The position numbers and the translations under genes are program-made. The notes under the pieces are model-generated. The model was not told where the DNA came from and ran no database searches. It saw nothing but the letters and a program-made list of their open reading frames with translations. Below are positions 1 to 6,921 of a stretch of DNA of 14,215 bases, piece after piece (position 1 is the first letter of the stretch; each line of letters opens with the position of its first letter). This DNA is from SB15 sp964557285. GTDB lineage: Bacteria > Chloroflexota > Anaerolineae > Aggregatilineales > J027. The DNA is taken from positions 1 through 14,215 of the forward strand of contig CAZKZS010000109.1 of NCBI GenBank assembly GCA_964557285.1. Reading direction: 5' to 3'.

Positions 1-1
1 G

Positions 2-88
2 GGCGGACCGTAGGGGCAGGGACAAGCGACCATTGGGAGCGATGCCTGCCCTTTCCGTAGGGGGCGGGAATCGTTCCCGCCCCTACAT
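2..88. repeat. GC-rich dispersed hairpin repeat, copy A
   Basis: This roughly 87-base element is closely matched, in the same orientation, by 12218-12300. Both begin GGCGGACCGTAGGGGCAGG and end GCCCCTACAT. The 3' half forms a strong hairpin: GTAGGGGGCGGGAA (57-70) pairs with TTCCCGCCCCTAC (74-86) with one bulged G and a TCG loop. A second GTAGGGGC lies at 10-17. It sits just beyond the stop of the minus-strand gene ending at 94, so its transcript could fold there and act as a 3' stabiliser or terminator. No U-tract follows, so it is not called a canonical intrinsic terminator. Mobility is an inference from there being two copies. Confidence 0.8.
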
Positions 89-93
89 TCGCC

Positions 94-1659
94 TTACTGG
101 TTAAAATTTGTGTTGACCACCACATGAATCCGCACGGGCAAAAAGGGCAGCCGTCCAAAATTAAACGGCCAGGTCTGGATGTTCGGCGGGTGACGCGGGT
201 CGAGCAGCAGTTCTTTTTCGAGGGTGCGCTCCGCCTCGCTGATGCTCATGCCCTTAATCCGGCTGGCAACCTGTTCGGCATCAATCGCAAACGGAGTCAC
301 CCCTTCGGCAAACATCTGGAACAACACCCGCCCCTCCTCATCGGTGGAAATGAGTTCGTGGCGGTAGCTGATGAGCGATTCATTGAGTTCGCGTCCGGCT
401 GGTAAATCCTGAGAGAGTAAAATAAACGCTAACTGCCGTGCCTGAAATAAATCGACAACAGTAGCCTCTACTGCCGCCCGCATATCCAGACTCACGCTAT
501 CGGATACATCCCCCACCTGAGCGCTGTAGGTTGTCCATTCCGGCCGTTCCTCCACAATCCGAATGGACCCCGGCACCAGGAATTTATCTTCACCGGGAAG
601 CTGCAACAGCAGTTCATTTCGTGCCGCCTGCTGAACCGCCTGCCGCCCCAGAGTCAGCAGACGGTCACGGTCCTCCTGCGTGACGACCGCTTCCTCAACC
701 AGCCCGCCGCCAAAGGTCGCATTAAAATTACTCACCCCGACAATGCCATCCAGCGCCCCTTCCACGCGATTAATCGCGCCGGAAGGTACATTTCCCACCA
801 GCCCCACTGAATCAGCAGTCGCCAGAATATCAACCTCTACCGAAGCATTTTCCTGCCCCGCCAGAGGGACATCGGCAGTTGTCTGGAAGCGGACGGGCGG
901 GTTTTCCGATGTAGCGACAATCGTTCCGGCGGGAATAAACTGCGGTGAATTGGTCAGATTCGTGAGTGTGATCCGCCCCCTTGCAGGACGGTCTGCTCCT
1001 TCCTGCCGCCCTGTCGATTCAACCGTCACCGTGCTGCCCTGAATTAGAATCCGCACCACCTGAGCAGGGATGACCGCATTTTGTACCATAATCGTGGTTG
1101 CTTGCGGGTCGGCAGTCATAAAAATTGGCTCACTCAGGGTATCCACCGCCGGAGTCAGAGTCACGGTGGCGCTTGGTACAAGCGCTAGAATGCTGCCGGA
1201 TACCATGACCAGTATCAGAATCCCTGCCACAAACTGGATTAGCACCCGCGTGCGCTGCTGGCGCTGAGTCGGCGGGTCTTTTAAACGCGATGCCACCCCC
1301 ATTAATTCATACGGATGTGGGGAGTTGCCGGGGCGGTCAGACCGGTCCACAAAAATTTTGGTATTCGCTCGTTTCCAGTGATGGGCGCGTGCCTGACGGG
1401 TGTTAAAAAAAACGGAGAGATTCAGCGCCGCCGCGTTGTCCGCAATATCCGGGTCGTGGGTCAGCAGGGCAAGCTGTAAATTACGCCGTGCCGCCTCTCG
1501 TTGAATCAGCACCAGGTCCAGTTTGCGCCGTAAGACATTGCCGTGCGGGGGCAGCACCAGCAGCACCCGTTCCGTTTCTACAAATTGCAGGCGGTCACGG
1601 ATGGATACCACATCATCATAGGGTTCAAGTTTAATGGATTGAATTTTGCCACGCGCCAT
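94..1659 (-). CDS. membrane-anchored baseplate J/gp47-like domain protein
   Basis: The protein has 521 aa from ATG at 1659 (MARGKIQSIK); a GGAG lies very close upstream. An in-frame extension to 1806 would overlap the divergent Uma2 gene and looks non-coding. Residues 1-135 are a soluble basic domain (LVLPPHGNVLRRKLDLVLIQ near 34-53). Residues 139-161 form one transmembrane helix, so the N-terminal domain is probably cytoplasmic and the rest extracytoplasmic. Residues about 222-320 resemble the baseplate J/gp47 fold: IPAGTIVAT at 242-250, VGNVPSGAINRVEG at 288-301 and a GGG at 317-319. Such proteins are often labelled baseplate J family in Chloroflexota, but no other tail or contractile-injection gene is nearby. 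A cell-envelope role is therefore more likely than a phage role, and the precise function is unknown. The gene ends next to repeat copy A. Confidence 0.75.
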   Translation of the reverse strand: MARGKIQSIKLEPYDDVVSIRDRLQFVETERVLLVLPPHGNVLRRKLDLVLIQREAARRNLQLALLTHDPDIADNAAALNLSVFFNTRQARAHHWKRANTKIFVDRSDRPGNSPHPYELMGVASRLKDPPTQRQQRTRVLIQFVAGILILVMVSGSILALVPSATVTLTPAVDTLSEPIFMTADPQATTIMVQNAVIPAQVVRILIQGSTVTVESTGRQEGADRPARGRITLTNLTNSPQFIPAGTIVATSENPPVRFQTTADVPLAGQENASVEVDILATADSVGLVGNVPSGAINRVEGALDGIVGVSNFNATFGGGLVEEAVVTQEDRDRLLTLGRQAVQQAARNELLLQLPGEDKFLVPGSIRIVEERPEWTTYSAQVGDVSDSVSLDMRAAVEATVVDLFQARQLAFILLSQDLPAGRELNESLISYRHELISTDEEGRVLFQMFAEGVTPFAIDAEQVASRIKGMSISEAERTLEKELLLDPRHPPNIQTWPFNFGRLPFLPVRIHVVVNTNFNQ

Positions 1660-1731
1660 AGCTCCGACTGTAAAAGATAAACGCCCATCGCGCAAGCGCT
1701 TTTCAGCTACAATTAAACAAAGGAGGCGGCT

Positions 1732-2340
1732 GTGAGTATTACGGAAATCACTTTCACCGAAAATGTGGATTTTGAAACCTATCTTCAGGAGTATGCGGCC
1801 GACCATGCTGAATGGATAAATGGGGCTGTGATAAAAATGTCACCTGTATCGCTTGCTCATCTTAAAATTACCCACTTTATTATTATGCTTTTTACCCGCT
1901 ACCTGGAAAAAACAGGCGAAGGTGAAGTCTGTAGTGAACCTTTTGTCATGAAAATAAACAACAGAGGGCGTGAACCTGATGTTTTTGTGGTGACAACGGC
2001 TCATCTGGAACGTCTCAAACCGACGTATCTGGATGGGGCGGCTGATCTGGTGGTAGAAGTGGTTTCTGAGGACAGTGTTGATCGGGACAGAGGTGAAAAA
2101 TTCCGCGAATATGAAACTGGCGGGGTGCGTGAATACTGGATTATCGACCCACTTCGCAAGGAAACCCTGTTCTATACGCTTGAAGAAGAACTTTTTCGTC
2201 CTCATCCCCCTGACAAAGACGGGATTTATACCAGTAAAGTGCTGCCGCGTTTGCAGATTGAGGCAGGCATCTTACTCAAGAGTCCTCCCCCGGGTTTTGG
2301 TGATGTGGATGAGATAGTGACAAAAATGCTAACCGATTAG
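1732..2340 (+). CDS. Uma2 family (DUF820) putative endonuclease
   Basis: This 202-aa protein starts at GTG 1732, with AGGAGG at 1721-1726 and a 5-nt spacer. It has the Uma2 signature of the PD-(D/E)XK nuclease fold: EWINGAVIKMSP (27-38), EPD ending at D83, then DLVVEVVSEDS with D105 and E109, GEKFREY with K123, and GVREYWIIDP (131-140). Length and motif order are typical, and the catalytic residues appear intact. Family members are abundant in cyanobacteria and Chloroflexota and mostly have no assigned role. It is transcribed divergently from the gene at 94-1659, with 72 bp between the starts. Its TAG stop (2338-2340) overlaps the TAA of proC (2337-2339) on the other strand. A TACAAT at 1708-1713 could be a -10 element, but no -35 is evident. 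Confidence 0.85.
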   Translation: MSITEITFTENVDFETYLQEYAADHAEWINGAVIKMSPVSLAHLKITHFIIMLFTRYLEKTGEGEVCSEPFVMKINNRGREPDVFVVTTAHLERLKPTYLDGAADLVVEVVSEDSVDRDRGEKFREYETGGVREYWIIDPLRKETLFYTLEEELFRPHPPDKDGIYTSKVLPRLQIEAGILLKSPPPGFGDVDEIVTKMLTD

Positions 2341-3206
2341 CGCCCGTTGTCCACGTCATCCGGGTTGCGCCCGCCCAGCGAATCGGAGACTTTTTTGCCG
2401 CCGCCCAGTCCCACGCTGCGCTGATACGCCGCCCATACCCCCCGCGCAATCACGGTACGGAAACCGCCTTTTTCCATGTGATACAGCGCTTCAGCCGTTG
2501 TTCCCCCCGGACTCGTGACCTGATTCCGCAGCATGGCCGGATGTTTGCTGCTCATTTCCGCGTATTCTACCGACCCGCGTACCGTTTGAAGCACCAATTT
2601 TTCCGCTACATCCCGCGAAAATCCAAGATGCACTCCCACATCAATCAGCGCTTCCATAAACAAAAATACATAGGCCGGCCCCGTGCCACTTAGCGCCGTT
2701 GCTGCATCCATAAATGACTCGTCTTTGACAAACACTTCCTGCCCAAACGAGCCTAAAATCAGGCGGGCAAGTTCGCGGTGCTGCTCGTCGACTTCCTCCG
2801 TTGCTGTCCAGACCGTCATACCCTGTCCAATCATGGCGGGCGTGTTGGGCATAGAACGCACCACACGCGGATTCTTAAAGGCGCGTTTTAACTGGTCTAT
2901 GGAAATGCCCGCCGCGATGCTGATAATCAGGTCGCAGTGTTCGGCAGTATTTCCCGCTACCAATTTTGCATCCAGAATCTGCGGTTTGACGCTGACCACC
3001 AGAATATCGGCTGTGCGTGCTGCTTCTTCGTTGCTGGCGGTGGTCTGAATCCCAAAATTTTCGGACAGTTCTTGCAGGCGTTCCTTATGCGGGTCAGCCG
3101 CCATGATACAATCCGGGTTGACCATCTGGCTGTTGACCAGTCCAGCTATCATTGCCCCGCCCATATTGCCCGCGCCGATAAATCCAATCATTTTGCCGTC
3201 AAACAT
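2337..3206 (-). CDS. proC: pyrroline-5-carboxylate reductase
   Basis: ProC catalyses the last step of proline synthesis, the NAD(P)H-dependent reduction of 1-pyrroline-5-carboxylate in the cytoplasm. From ATG at 3206 the product has 289 aa. GGAGG precedes this start by 8 nt, which favours it over the 20-residue longer reading. Visible motifs are the Rossmann GFIGAGNMGG (G11-x-G13-xx-G16), VVSVKPQ, SMPNTPAMIGQGMT, and the C-terminal dimer signature ALSGTGPAYVFLFMEAL followed by QVTSPGGTTAEAL. A Gly/Asp-rich tail of about 20 residues extends beyond the usual end. It is the last gene of the minus-strand run, 56 nt after the NSAR/OSBS gene. That gap holds a TTGACC (3254-3259) with a poor -10, so an internal promoter is possible but weak. 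Confidence 0.93.
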   Translation of the reverse strand: MFDGKMIGFIGAGNMGGAMIAGLVNSQMVNPDCIMAADPHKERLQELSENFGIQTTASNEEAARTADILVVSVKPQILDAKLVAGNTAEHCDLIISIAAGISIDQLKRAFKNPRVVRSMPNTPAMIGQGMTVWTATEEVDEQHRELARLILGSFGQEVFVKDESFMDAATALSGTGPAYVFLFMEALIDVGVHLGFSRDVAEKLVLQTVRGSVEYAEMSSKHPAMLRNQVTSPGGTTAEALYHMEKGGFRTVIARGVWAAYQRSVGLGGGKKVSDSLGGRNPDDVDNGR

Positions 3207-3262
3207 GCTGCTTTCCTCCAAGCTGTTAGAAGCGTATGGGAGAGTCAAAAATAGGTCAATTG

Positions 3263-4432
3263 TCATTTATACAGAGAGTCGCGGTGACGCTCAAAAGCCG
3301 CTTCCGCTTCTTTTATCCGGTCACGTTCTACTGTGACCCCCAACCCCGGCGCGGTCGGCACGGCGACGGTACTGGTCGCGGCATCCAGCACAAACGGCGG
3401 TTCGGTGATGTCCGGCTGGTAATATTTATCGGTGGCGCTGAGGTCACAGGGCAGCGTAACGCCCGGCAGACTCGCCAGCGCCAGCGACACCGCCCGCCCG
3501 ATTCCGGTTTCCAGCATCCCACCGACCCACACGGGGATATGGTGGTGGAGGCAGAAGTTATGAATTTTGACCGCCTCCACCAGACCTCCAACCCGACTCG
3601 GCTTGAGGTTGACAATTTTTCCCGCGCCAAGCTGGTGCATCAGATGAACATGCCCAACAGCGTGTAGACTTTCATCCAGACAGAGAGGCGTTTTAAGTTG
3701 AGGCTGCAAAAGACTGTGTTCATAAATATCATCATACCCAAGCGGCTGTTCAATCATGAGCAGCTTAAAATCATCCATTTTTTTGAGGGTATCCACGTCC
3801 TCCAGCGTATAATCGCTGTTGGCATCCACCATCAGCACCGCTTCAGGAAATGCCCATCGAATCTCCCGCACCACCTCTACATCCCAACCGCGTTTAATTT
3901 TTTGTTTGATGCGGCGGTAGCCTTCGGCAAGCGGCTGGGCAATCGCTTCCAGCGTGGCCTCAATCGTTGGCTGGATGCCTAAACTGATACCCGTTTCAAC
4001 CCAATCACGCCGCCATTCTGCGCCAGCCATCTCCTGAAGCATCTGTGCAAGCGGGATATTTTGTTCGGCTGCTGCCGCCGTAAAAATTGCACTCAGCAGG
4101 GCATGTTTAGCAAAGGGATGCCCACGTACCCGATGCAGCCAGTCCCATTTTTCACCCGACTTTAGCGGCTGGTTTTTCATTAAATCGGGGATGAGATAAT
4201 CGCGTAAAATGTGCAGGGCGGTGAACACGGTTTCATAAGAATATCCCGGTGTCCATGCGGTCATTGCCACTTCGCCCCAACCAACAGCGCCGTTTCGGGT
4301 CTGCACTTCGACCAGCACCGCCGGACGTAAAAACGCGCCCTGTGCCGCAAACGACGTATCCAGACTCCGCACCATCGGCATGGCAATTGGATGCAGTTGA
4401 ATATGGTCGATGAACAGTTCTTTAAACACCAT
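3263..4432 (-). CDS. menC: N-succinylamino acid racemase / o-succinylbenzoate synthase (MenC family)
   Basis: This 389-aa enolase-superfamily enzyme starts at ATG 4432; TTG 4435 and GTG 4429 are adjacent alternatives. The catalytic set is complete: KxK at K176-Q-K178, metal ligands D203 (MVDANS), E228 (MIEQP) and D253 (CLDES), and the opposite base K277 in NLKPSR. GGMLETGIGRA (304-314) is also family-typical. The second Lys, the three acids and the last Lys are spaced as in the NSAR/OSBS subgroup. R280, three residues after K277, matches the second-shell Arg reported to favour racemase activity in promiscuous members. The start lies inside the upstream GNAT gene (11-nt overlap), indicating translational coupling. 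No other menaquinone gene is in the window, so N-succinylamino acid racemisation is the better guess for its physiological role. The gene symbol reflects family only. Confidence 0.85.
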   Translation of the reverse strand: MVFKELFIDHIQLHPIAMPMVRSLDTSFAAQGAFLRPAVLVEVQTRNGAVGWGEVAMTAWTPGYSYETVFTALHILRDYLIPDLMKNQPLKSGEKWDWLHRVRGHPFAKHALLSAIFTAAAAEQNIPLAQMLQEMAGAEWRRDWVETGISLGIQPTIEATLEAIAQPLAEGYRRIKQKIKRGWDVEVVREIRWAFPEAVLMVDANSDYTLEDVDTLKKMDDFKLLMIEQPLGYDDIYEHSLLQPQLKTPLCLDESLHAVGHVHLMHQLGAGKIVNLKPSRVGGLVEAVKIHNFCLHHHIPVWVGGMLETGIGRAVSLALASLPGVTLPCDLSATDKYYQPDITEPPFVLDAATSTVAVPTAPGLGVTVERDRIKEAEAAFERHRDSLYK

Positions 4433-5297
4433 CAAATCCCATCAGATAAAAACTGCGCTGCCGCCCTTCATATGCCTCATGCAAAAAATCGGTCACTATG
4501 TAGCCGGTTTCAAAGACGGCTTCCAGCACCAGCCGCGCATGAGATCGCCAGATTTTTTCCAGCGTTTCGTAGCGGGAAAGGTCATTTTCATCGGCTGGAA
4601 TTTCAATTAGCAGCATACTTGTGCCGCCAATGGTCACTGATCCGGCATACGGTTCGGACAGGCCATCCGACCTCCCAACGGTTGGATTCAGAATTTCAAC
4701 GCCTCCCTCAAGGTACTGCCGAAGGGTCAGATTCGGGCGGTTGCCGTTCAATCGTTCCTCTACCCGCCGCGAATTAATCCACCATTCGCATACAAACCGG
4801 TCACTGTGTCCGGTAATGTCGGTCATTTCATGATTCGTGCCGTAATAATCCTGCACATACTGGCGCACCATGCCGCCCAATTTACGGATATACAGGTGTG
4901 CATTGCGGCTCTTGAGGGGGTCAAAGGTCCATGTGACCAGTTCAATGCCCTGCTGTTTGGCAAAATGTCGCTGTTCCCGCTTCAACTGCAACCCGATTCC
5001 GCTGTTGCGGTAGTCGGGATGCACACCCATGCGTTTGGAGGCGATTTTTAGATTCGCCAGTGCGGGACGTTCTGAATGGATATTGTGCAGGCCAAAAAAA
5101 CCAATCGAAAAGCCGACCAGCAGTTCTCCATCAAACGCTCCAATGATGGGCGCACCGCTTCGCATCAGCGACACCAGCATGTGAAACGAGATAAGCGCAT
5201 CACTTTCGTGACCCCAGCCATGTACCAGTTTCTGCAATTCAACCACCTGATGCAGGTCGTCCGGCTGGCGGAGTAAACGATATTCAATACCTTCCAT
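4422..5297 (-). CDS. GNAT acyltransferase, COG3375 type (candidate amino acid N-succinyltransferase)
   Basis: This 291-aa protein starts at ATG 5297 (MEGIEYRLL), with an AGGAAA 5-8 nt upstream. The 35-residue upstream extension lies inside the SDR gene and is not used. An acetyltransferase fold spans about residues 5-150, with the acyl-CoA loop GVHPDYRNSGIGLQLK (91-106, containing R97-NSG-IG). Family signatures follow: TWTFDPLKSRNAHLYIRKLGG (122-142), the YG-containing segment near 151-153 and SDRFVCEWW (165-173). About 120 C-terminal residues extend beyond a minimal GNAT domain, as in COG3375. In Geobacillus, relatives of this family sit with NSAR and a desuccinylase and are assigned as succinyl-CoA:D-amino acid N-succinyltransferases. 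The direct overlap with the NSAR/OSBS gene suggests the same role here, but the acyl donor is not proven by sequence. Confidence 0.8.
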   Translation of the reverse strand: MEGIEYRLLRQPDDLHQVVELQKLVHGWGHESDALISFHMLVSLMRSGAPIIGAFDGELLVGFSIGFFGLHNIHSERPALANLKIASKRMGVHPDYRNSGIGLQLKREQRHFAKQQGIELVTWTFDPLKSRNAHLYIRKLGGMVRQYVQDYYGTNHEMTDITGHSDRFVCEWWINSRRVEERLNGNRPNLTLRQYLEGGVEILNPTVGRSDGLSEPYAGSVTIGGTSMLLIEIPADENDLSRYETLEKIWRSHARLVLEAVFETGYIVTDFLHEAYEGRQRSFYLMGFDGV

Positions 5298-5307
5298 AAG
5301 ATTTCCT

Positions 5308-6267
5308 CTAAAACACCGAACGGGGTGGGCGGCGGAACAGATACCGCAGCAGTTCAAGCCAGTAGCGGCGCTGCGGCATATACGTGAGCAGGGTATCTTC
5401 AAAACGGCGGGGGCGAATCCCTAAATAGGTATACATATTACCCAATTCCGCCGTGCGATGTCCTGCCAGCAAATCAAACCACTGCGGCGTCATCGGCCAG
5501 CGTGGAAGCAAAACCTTCATCAAACCCGTCATACCCCGCAGCAGATAGGGCGGCAGGGAAATAATCCGCCGTTTTGCACGCGAGACACGCATCACGGTAC
5601 GGAGCATTTCATTGTAGGTCATGTACTCTGCCCCGCCAATCTCCACCGTATTATCCACTAAATCCAGCGCTTCTAACGATTCTTCCAGAGCCGCCGTTAA
5701 ATCGTCAATATACAGGGGATTCAGCAGGGTTTCGGCGGTGCCGGGTTGAAATACAATCAATGGATTGGTTCGCAGCAGCATCGCCATGTTATTTACAAAG
5801 CGGTCTTCCGGCCCAAAGATAACCCCACATCGGAAAATCGTGTAAGCGAGGCCACTGGTACGAATGGTTTCCTCAACCTTACCTTTAATGCTAAGCAGAT
5901 TAAAACCGGAAGCGGGTTCAGCACCAATATGACTTAACAGGATAATCCGGCCAATACGGGCAGAACGTCCCGCCGTCACGACGTTACGGGTGCCGCCCAG
6001 GTCAACTTTTTCCAGGTCGTACAGCCGCCCCCACCACTGGGCGCTTGCCAGATGAAACACCGTATGTACCCCCAGCATGGCCCGGTGCAAGTCCTCCGGC
6101 TTAAAAATGCTGCCTTCAATGATTTCAATATTGGGGTTTTCTTCCCAACCCAACTGACGCATCCGGCGGGTATTTAAACCCAGCACCCGGATACGATAGC
6201 CAGAGTCAGTTAGCTTTTTAACAAGATGGCGGCCTACAAAGCCTGTTGCGCCTGTGATGAGAATCAT
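5308..6267 (-). CDS. atypical SDR NAD(P)-binding protein (NDUFA9-like)
   Basis: This 319-aa protein has an extended-SDR Rossmann fold. The dinucleotide loop is GATGFVG (G6, G9, G12), followed by FHLAS (71-75). The catalytic YxxxK is incomplete: K128 is present in LLSIK, but the Tyr position is L124. That, together with YTIFRCGVIFGPEDRFVNN (142-160), is characteristic of atypical SDRs related to the complex I NDUFA9 subunit and to sugar or isoflavone reductase-like proteins. It is probably a binding or structural protein, or a non-classical reductase; the substrate is unknown. The basic C-terminal third ends RYLFRRPPRSVF. It lies 30 nt after the membrane protein gene and 10 nt before the GNAT gene, so it is probably co-transcribed. 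Confidence 0.8.
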   Translation of the reverse strand: MILITGATGFVGRHLVKKLTDSGYRIRVLGLNTRRMRQLGWEENPNIEIIEGSIFKPEDLHRAMLGVHTVFHLASAQWWGRLYDLEKVDLGGTRNVVTAGRSARIGRIILLSHIGAEPASGFNLLSIKGKVEETIRTSGLAYTIFRCGVIFGPEDRFVNNMAMLLRTNPLIVFQPGTAETLLNPLYIDDLTAALEESLEALDLVDNTVEIGGAEYMTYNEMLRTVMRVSRAKRRIISLPPYLLRGMTGLMKVLLPRWPMTPQWFDLLAGHRTAELGNMYTYLGIRPRRFEDTLLTYMPQRRYWLELLRYLFRRPPRSVF

Positions 6268-6297
6268 GTGCTTTCTCCCAGCGCAACAGTATAATCG

Positions 6298-6726
6298 TTA
6301 ATTCGTCATTTCAAAAAGGCCGCGATCAATTGCGGATATACCGAGGAAAATAATGACAAACACGGCAATCGGCAGCACCAGCCCCAAAATCCGGTGAGTC
6401 TGGGGGTTGAGTTTTCCATTGATGCGCTCATAAATGGCCGCCCCATGCCCCACAACTGCCGCTACTAATCCCAGTACCCAGTGTCCGGTCAGTTTGTCGT
6501 AGTAGGCTGTATTATCGACCTCAAAAACATACAGTAGCAGTAAAATAATCCCCAGCGTAACCTGTATATCCAGCACCCCACTCCAAATTTTCATCGCCAG
6601 CGTTTCCTGCCGTTCACTGGTTTGGCGGGTTGCCAGCGCATACAGGAAAAATAAAGCGACCAGCACCGTGCTGGCAATGACCAGATAGCGCCAGCCGGAA
6701 TGGAAATTAAAAATAAAATCTACCAT
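6298..6726 (-). CDS. small four-helix integral membrane protein
   Basis: This 142-aa protein starts at ATG 6726 with an AGGGA about 10 nt upstream. It has four predicted membrane segments: about 13-32, 50-70, 82-99 and 114-132. It begins FNFHSGWRYLVI (6-17) and has histidines at H9, H82, H94 and H111, mostly at helix ends. The HSGWRYLV start and spaced histidines recall small cytochrome b-like membrane proteins, so haem binding is possible but unproven, and no firm family name is given. It is the first gene of the minus-strand run (membrane protein, SDR, GNAT, NSAR, proC). Its upstream region is shared with the divergent nuclease gene and contains a 7-bp inverted repeat (6748-6774). Confidence 0.7.
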   Translation of the reverse strand: MVDFIFNFHSGWRYLVIASTVLVALFFLYALATRQTSERQETLAMKIWSGVLDIQVTLGIILLLLYVFEVDNTAYYDKLTGHWVLGLVAAVVGHGAAIYERINGKLNPQTHRILGLVLPIAVFVIIFLGISAIDRGLFEMTN

Positions 6727-6747
6727 AACGTTTGTCCCTTTCGTTTT

Positions 6748-6774
6748 GGAATCGTTTCAACCTTACCCGATTCC
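6748..6774. promoter_or_regulatory. inverted repeat in divergent intergenic region (possible operator)
   Basis: GGAATCG (6748-6754) and CGATTCC (6768-6774) are perfect 7-bp inverted arms separated by 13 bases, placing their centres 20 bp apart, about two helical turns. The site lies between the start of the membrane protein gene (6726, minus) and the first possible start of the nuclease reading frame (6811, plus). The geometry suits a dimeric DNA-binding protein. No regulator gene is nearby, and chance occurrence cannot be excluded. Confidence 0.35.
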
Positions 6775-6810
6775 TTGAGAGATTACCAATCCCAATGTAA
6801 ACTCATTTGC

Positions 6811-6918
6811 ATGAATAACCTTGAACTGAAAGCCTGGACTCCTATTCCTGTGAATTTTAATGACTTTAACCCAACTGCTCAGATTCCTTATGGCTGCACA
6901 ACAGCATATATTTATTAG
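6811..6918 (+). pseudogene. N-terminal fragment of the nuclease gene, ended by in-frame TAG
   Basis: ATG at 6811 opens a 35-residue frame (MNNLELKAWTPIPVNF..., ending TTAYIY) that stops at TAG 6916-6918. The next codon, GCT, and ATG 6922 continue in the same frame into the PD-(D/E)XK nuclease. No start with a good ribosome-binding site lies between them. Reading through TAG gives one continuous 206-residue protein whose composition does not change across the stop. The simplest reading is that this is the missing N-terminus and that the TAG is a nonsense mutation or sequence error. Alternatively it may be an unrelated leader peptide. Confidence 0.5.
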
Positions 6919-6921
6919 GCT

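Noticed and set aside
57..86. Canonical rho-independent terminator for the minus-strand gene ending at 94
   Set aside because: The hairpin is strong but no U-tract follows in the transcript direction, and it is part of a dispersed repeat.
1660..1806. Extension of the baseplate J-like protein to 1806
   Set aside because: It overlaps the divergent Uma2 gene and its ribosome-binding site; the sequence does not resemble the family N-terminus.
3263..4432. Assignment as part of a menaquinone operon
   Set aside because: No menA, B, D, E or F genes are near; the overlapping COG3375 GNAT points to N-succinylamino acid racemisation instead.
5298..5402. Extension of the GNAT protein upstream of ATG 5297
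   Set aside because: Cys-rich sequence overlapping the end of the SDR gene in another frame; ATG 5297 has a suitable AGGA site.
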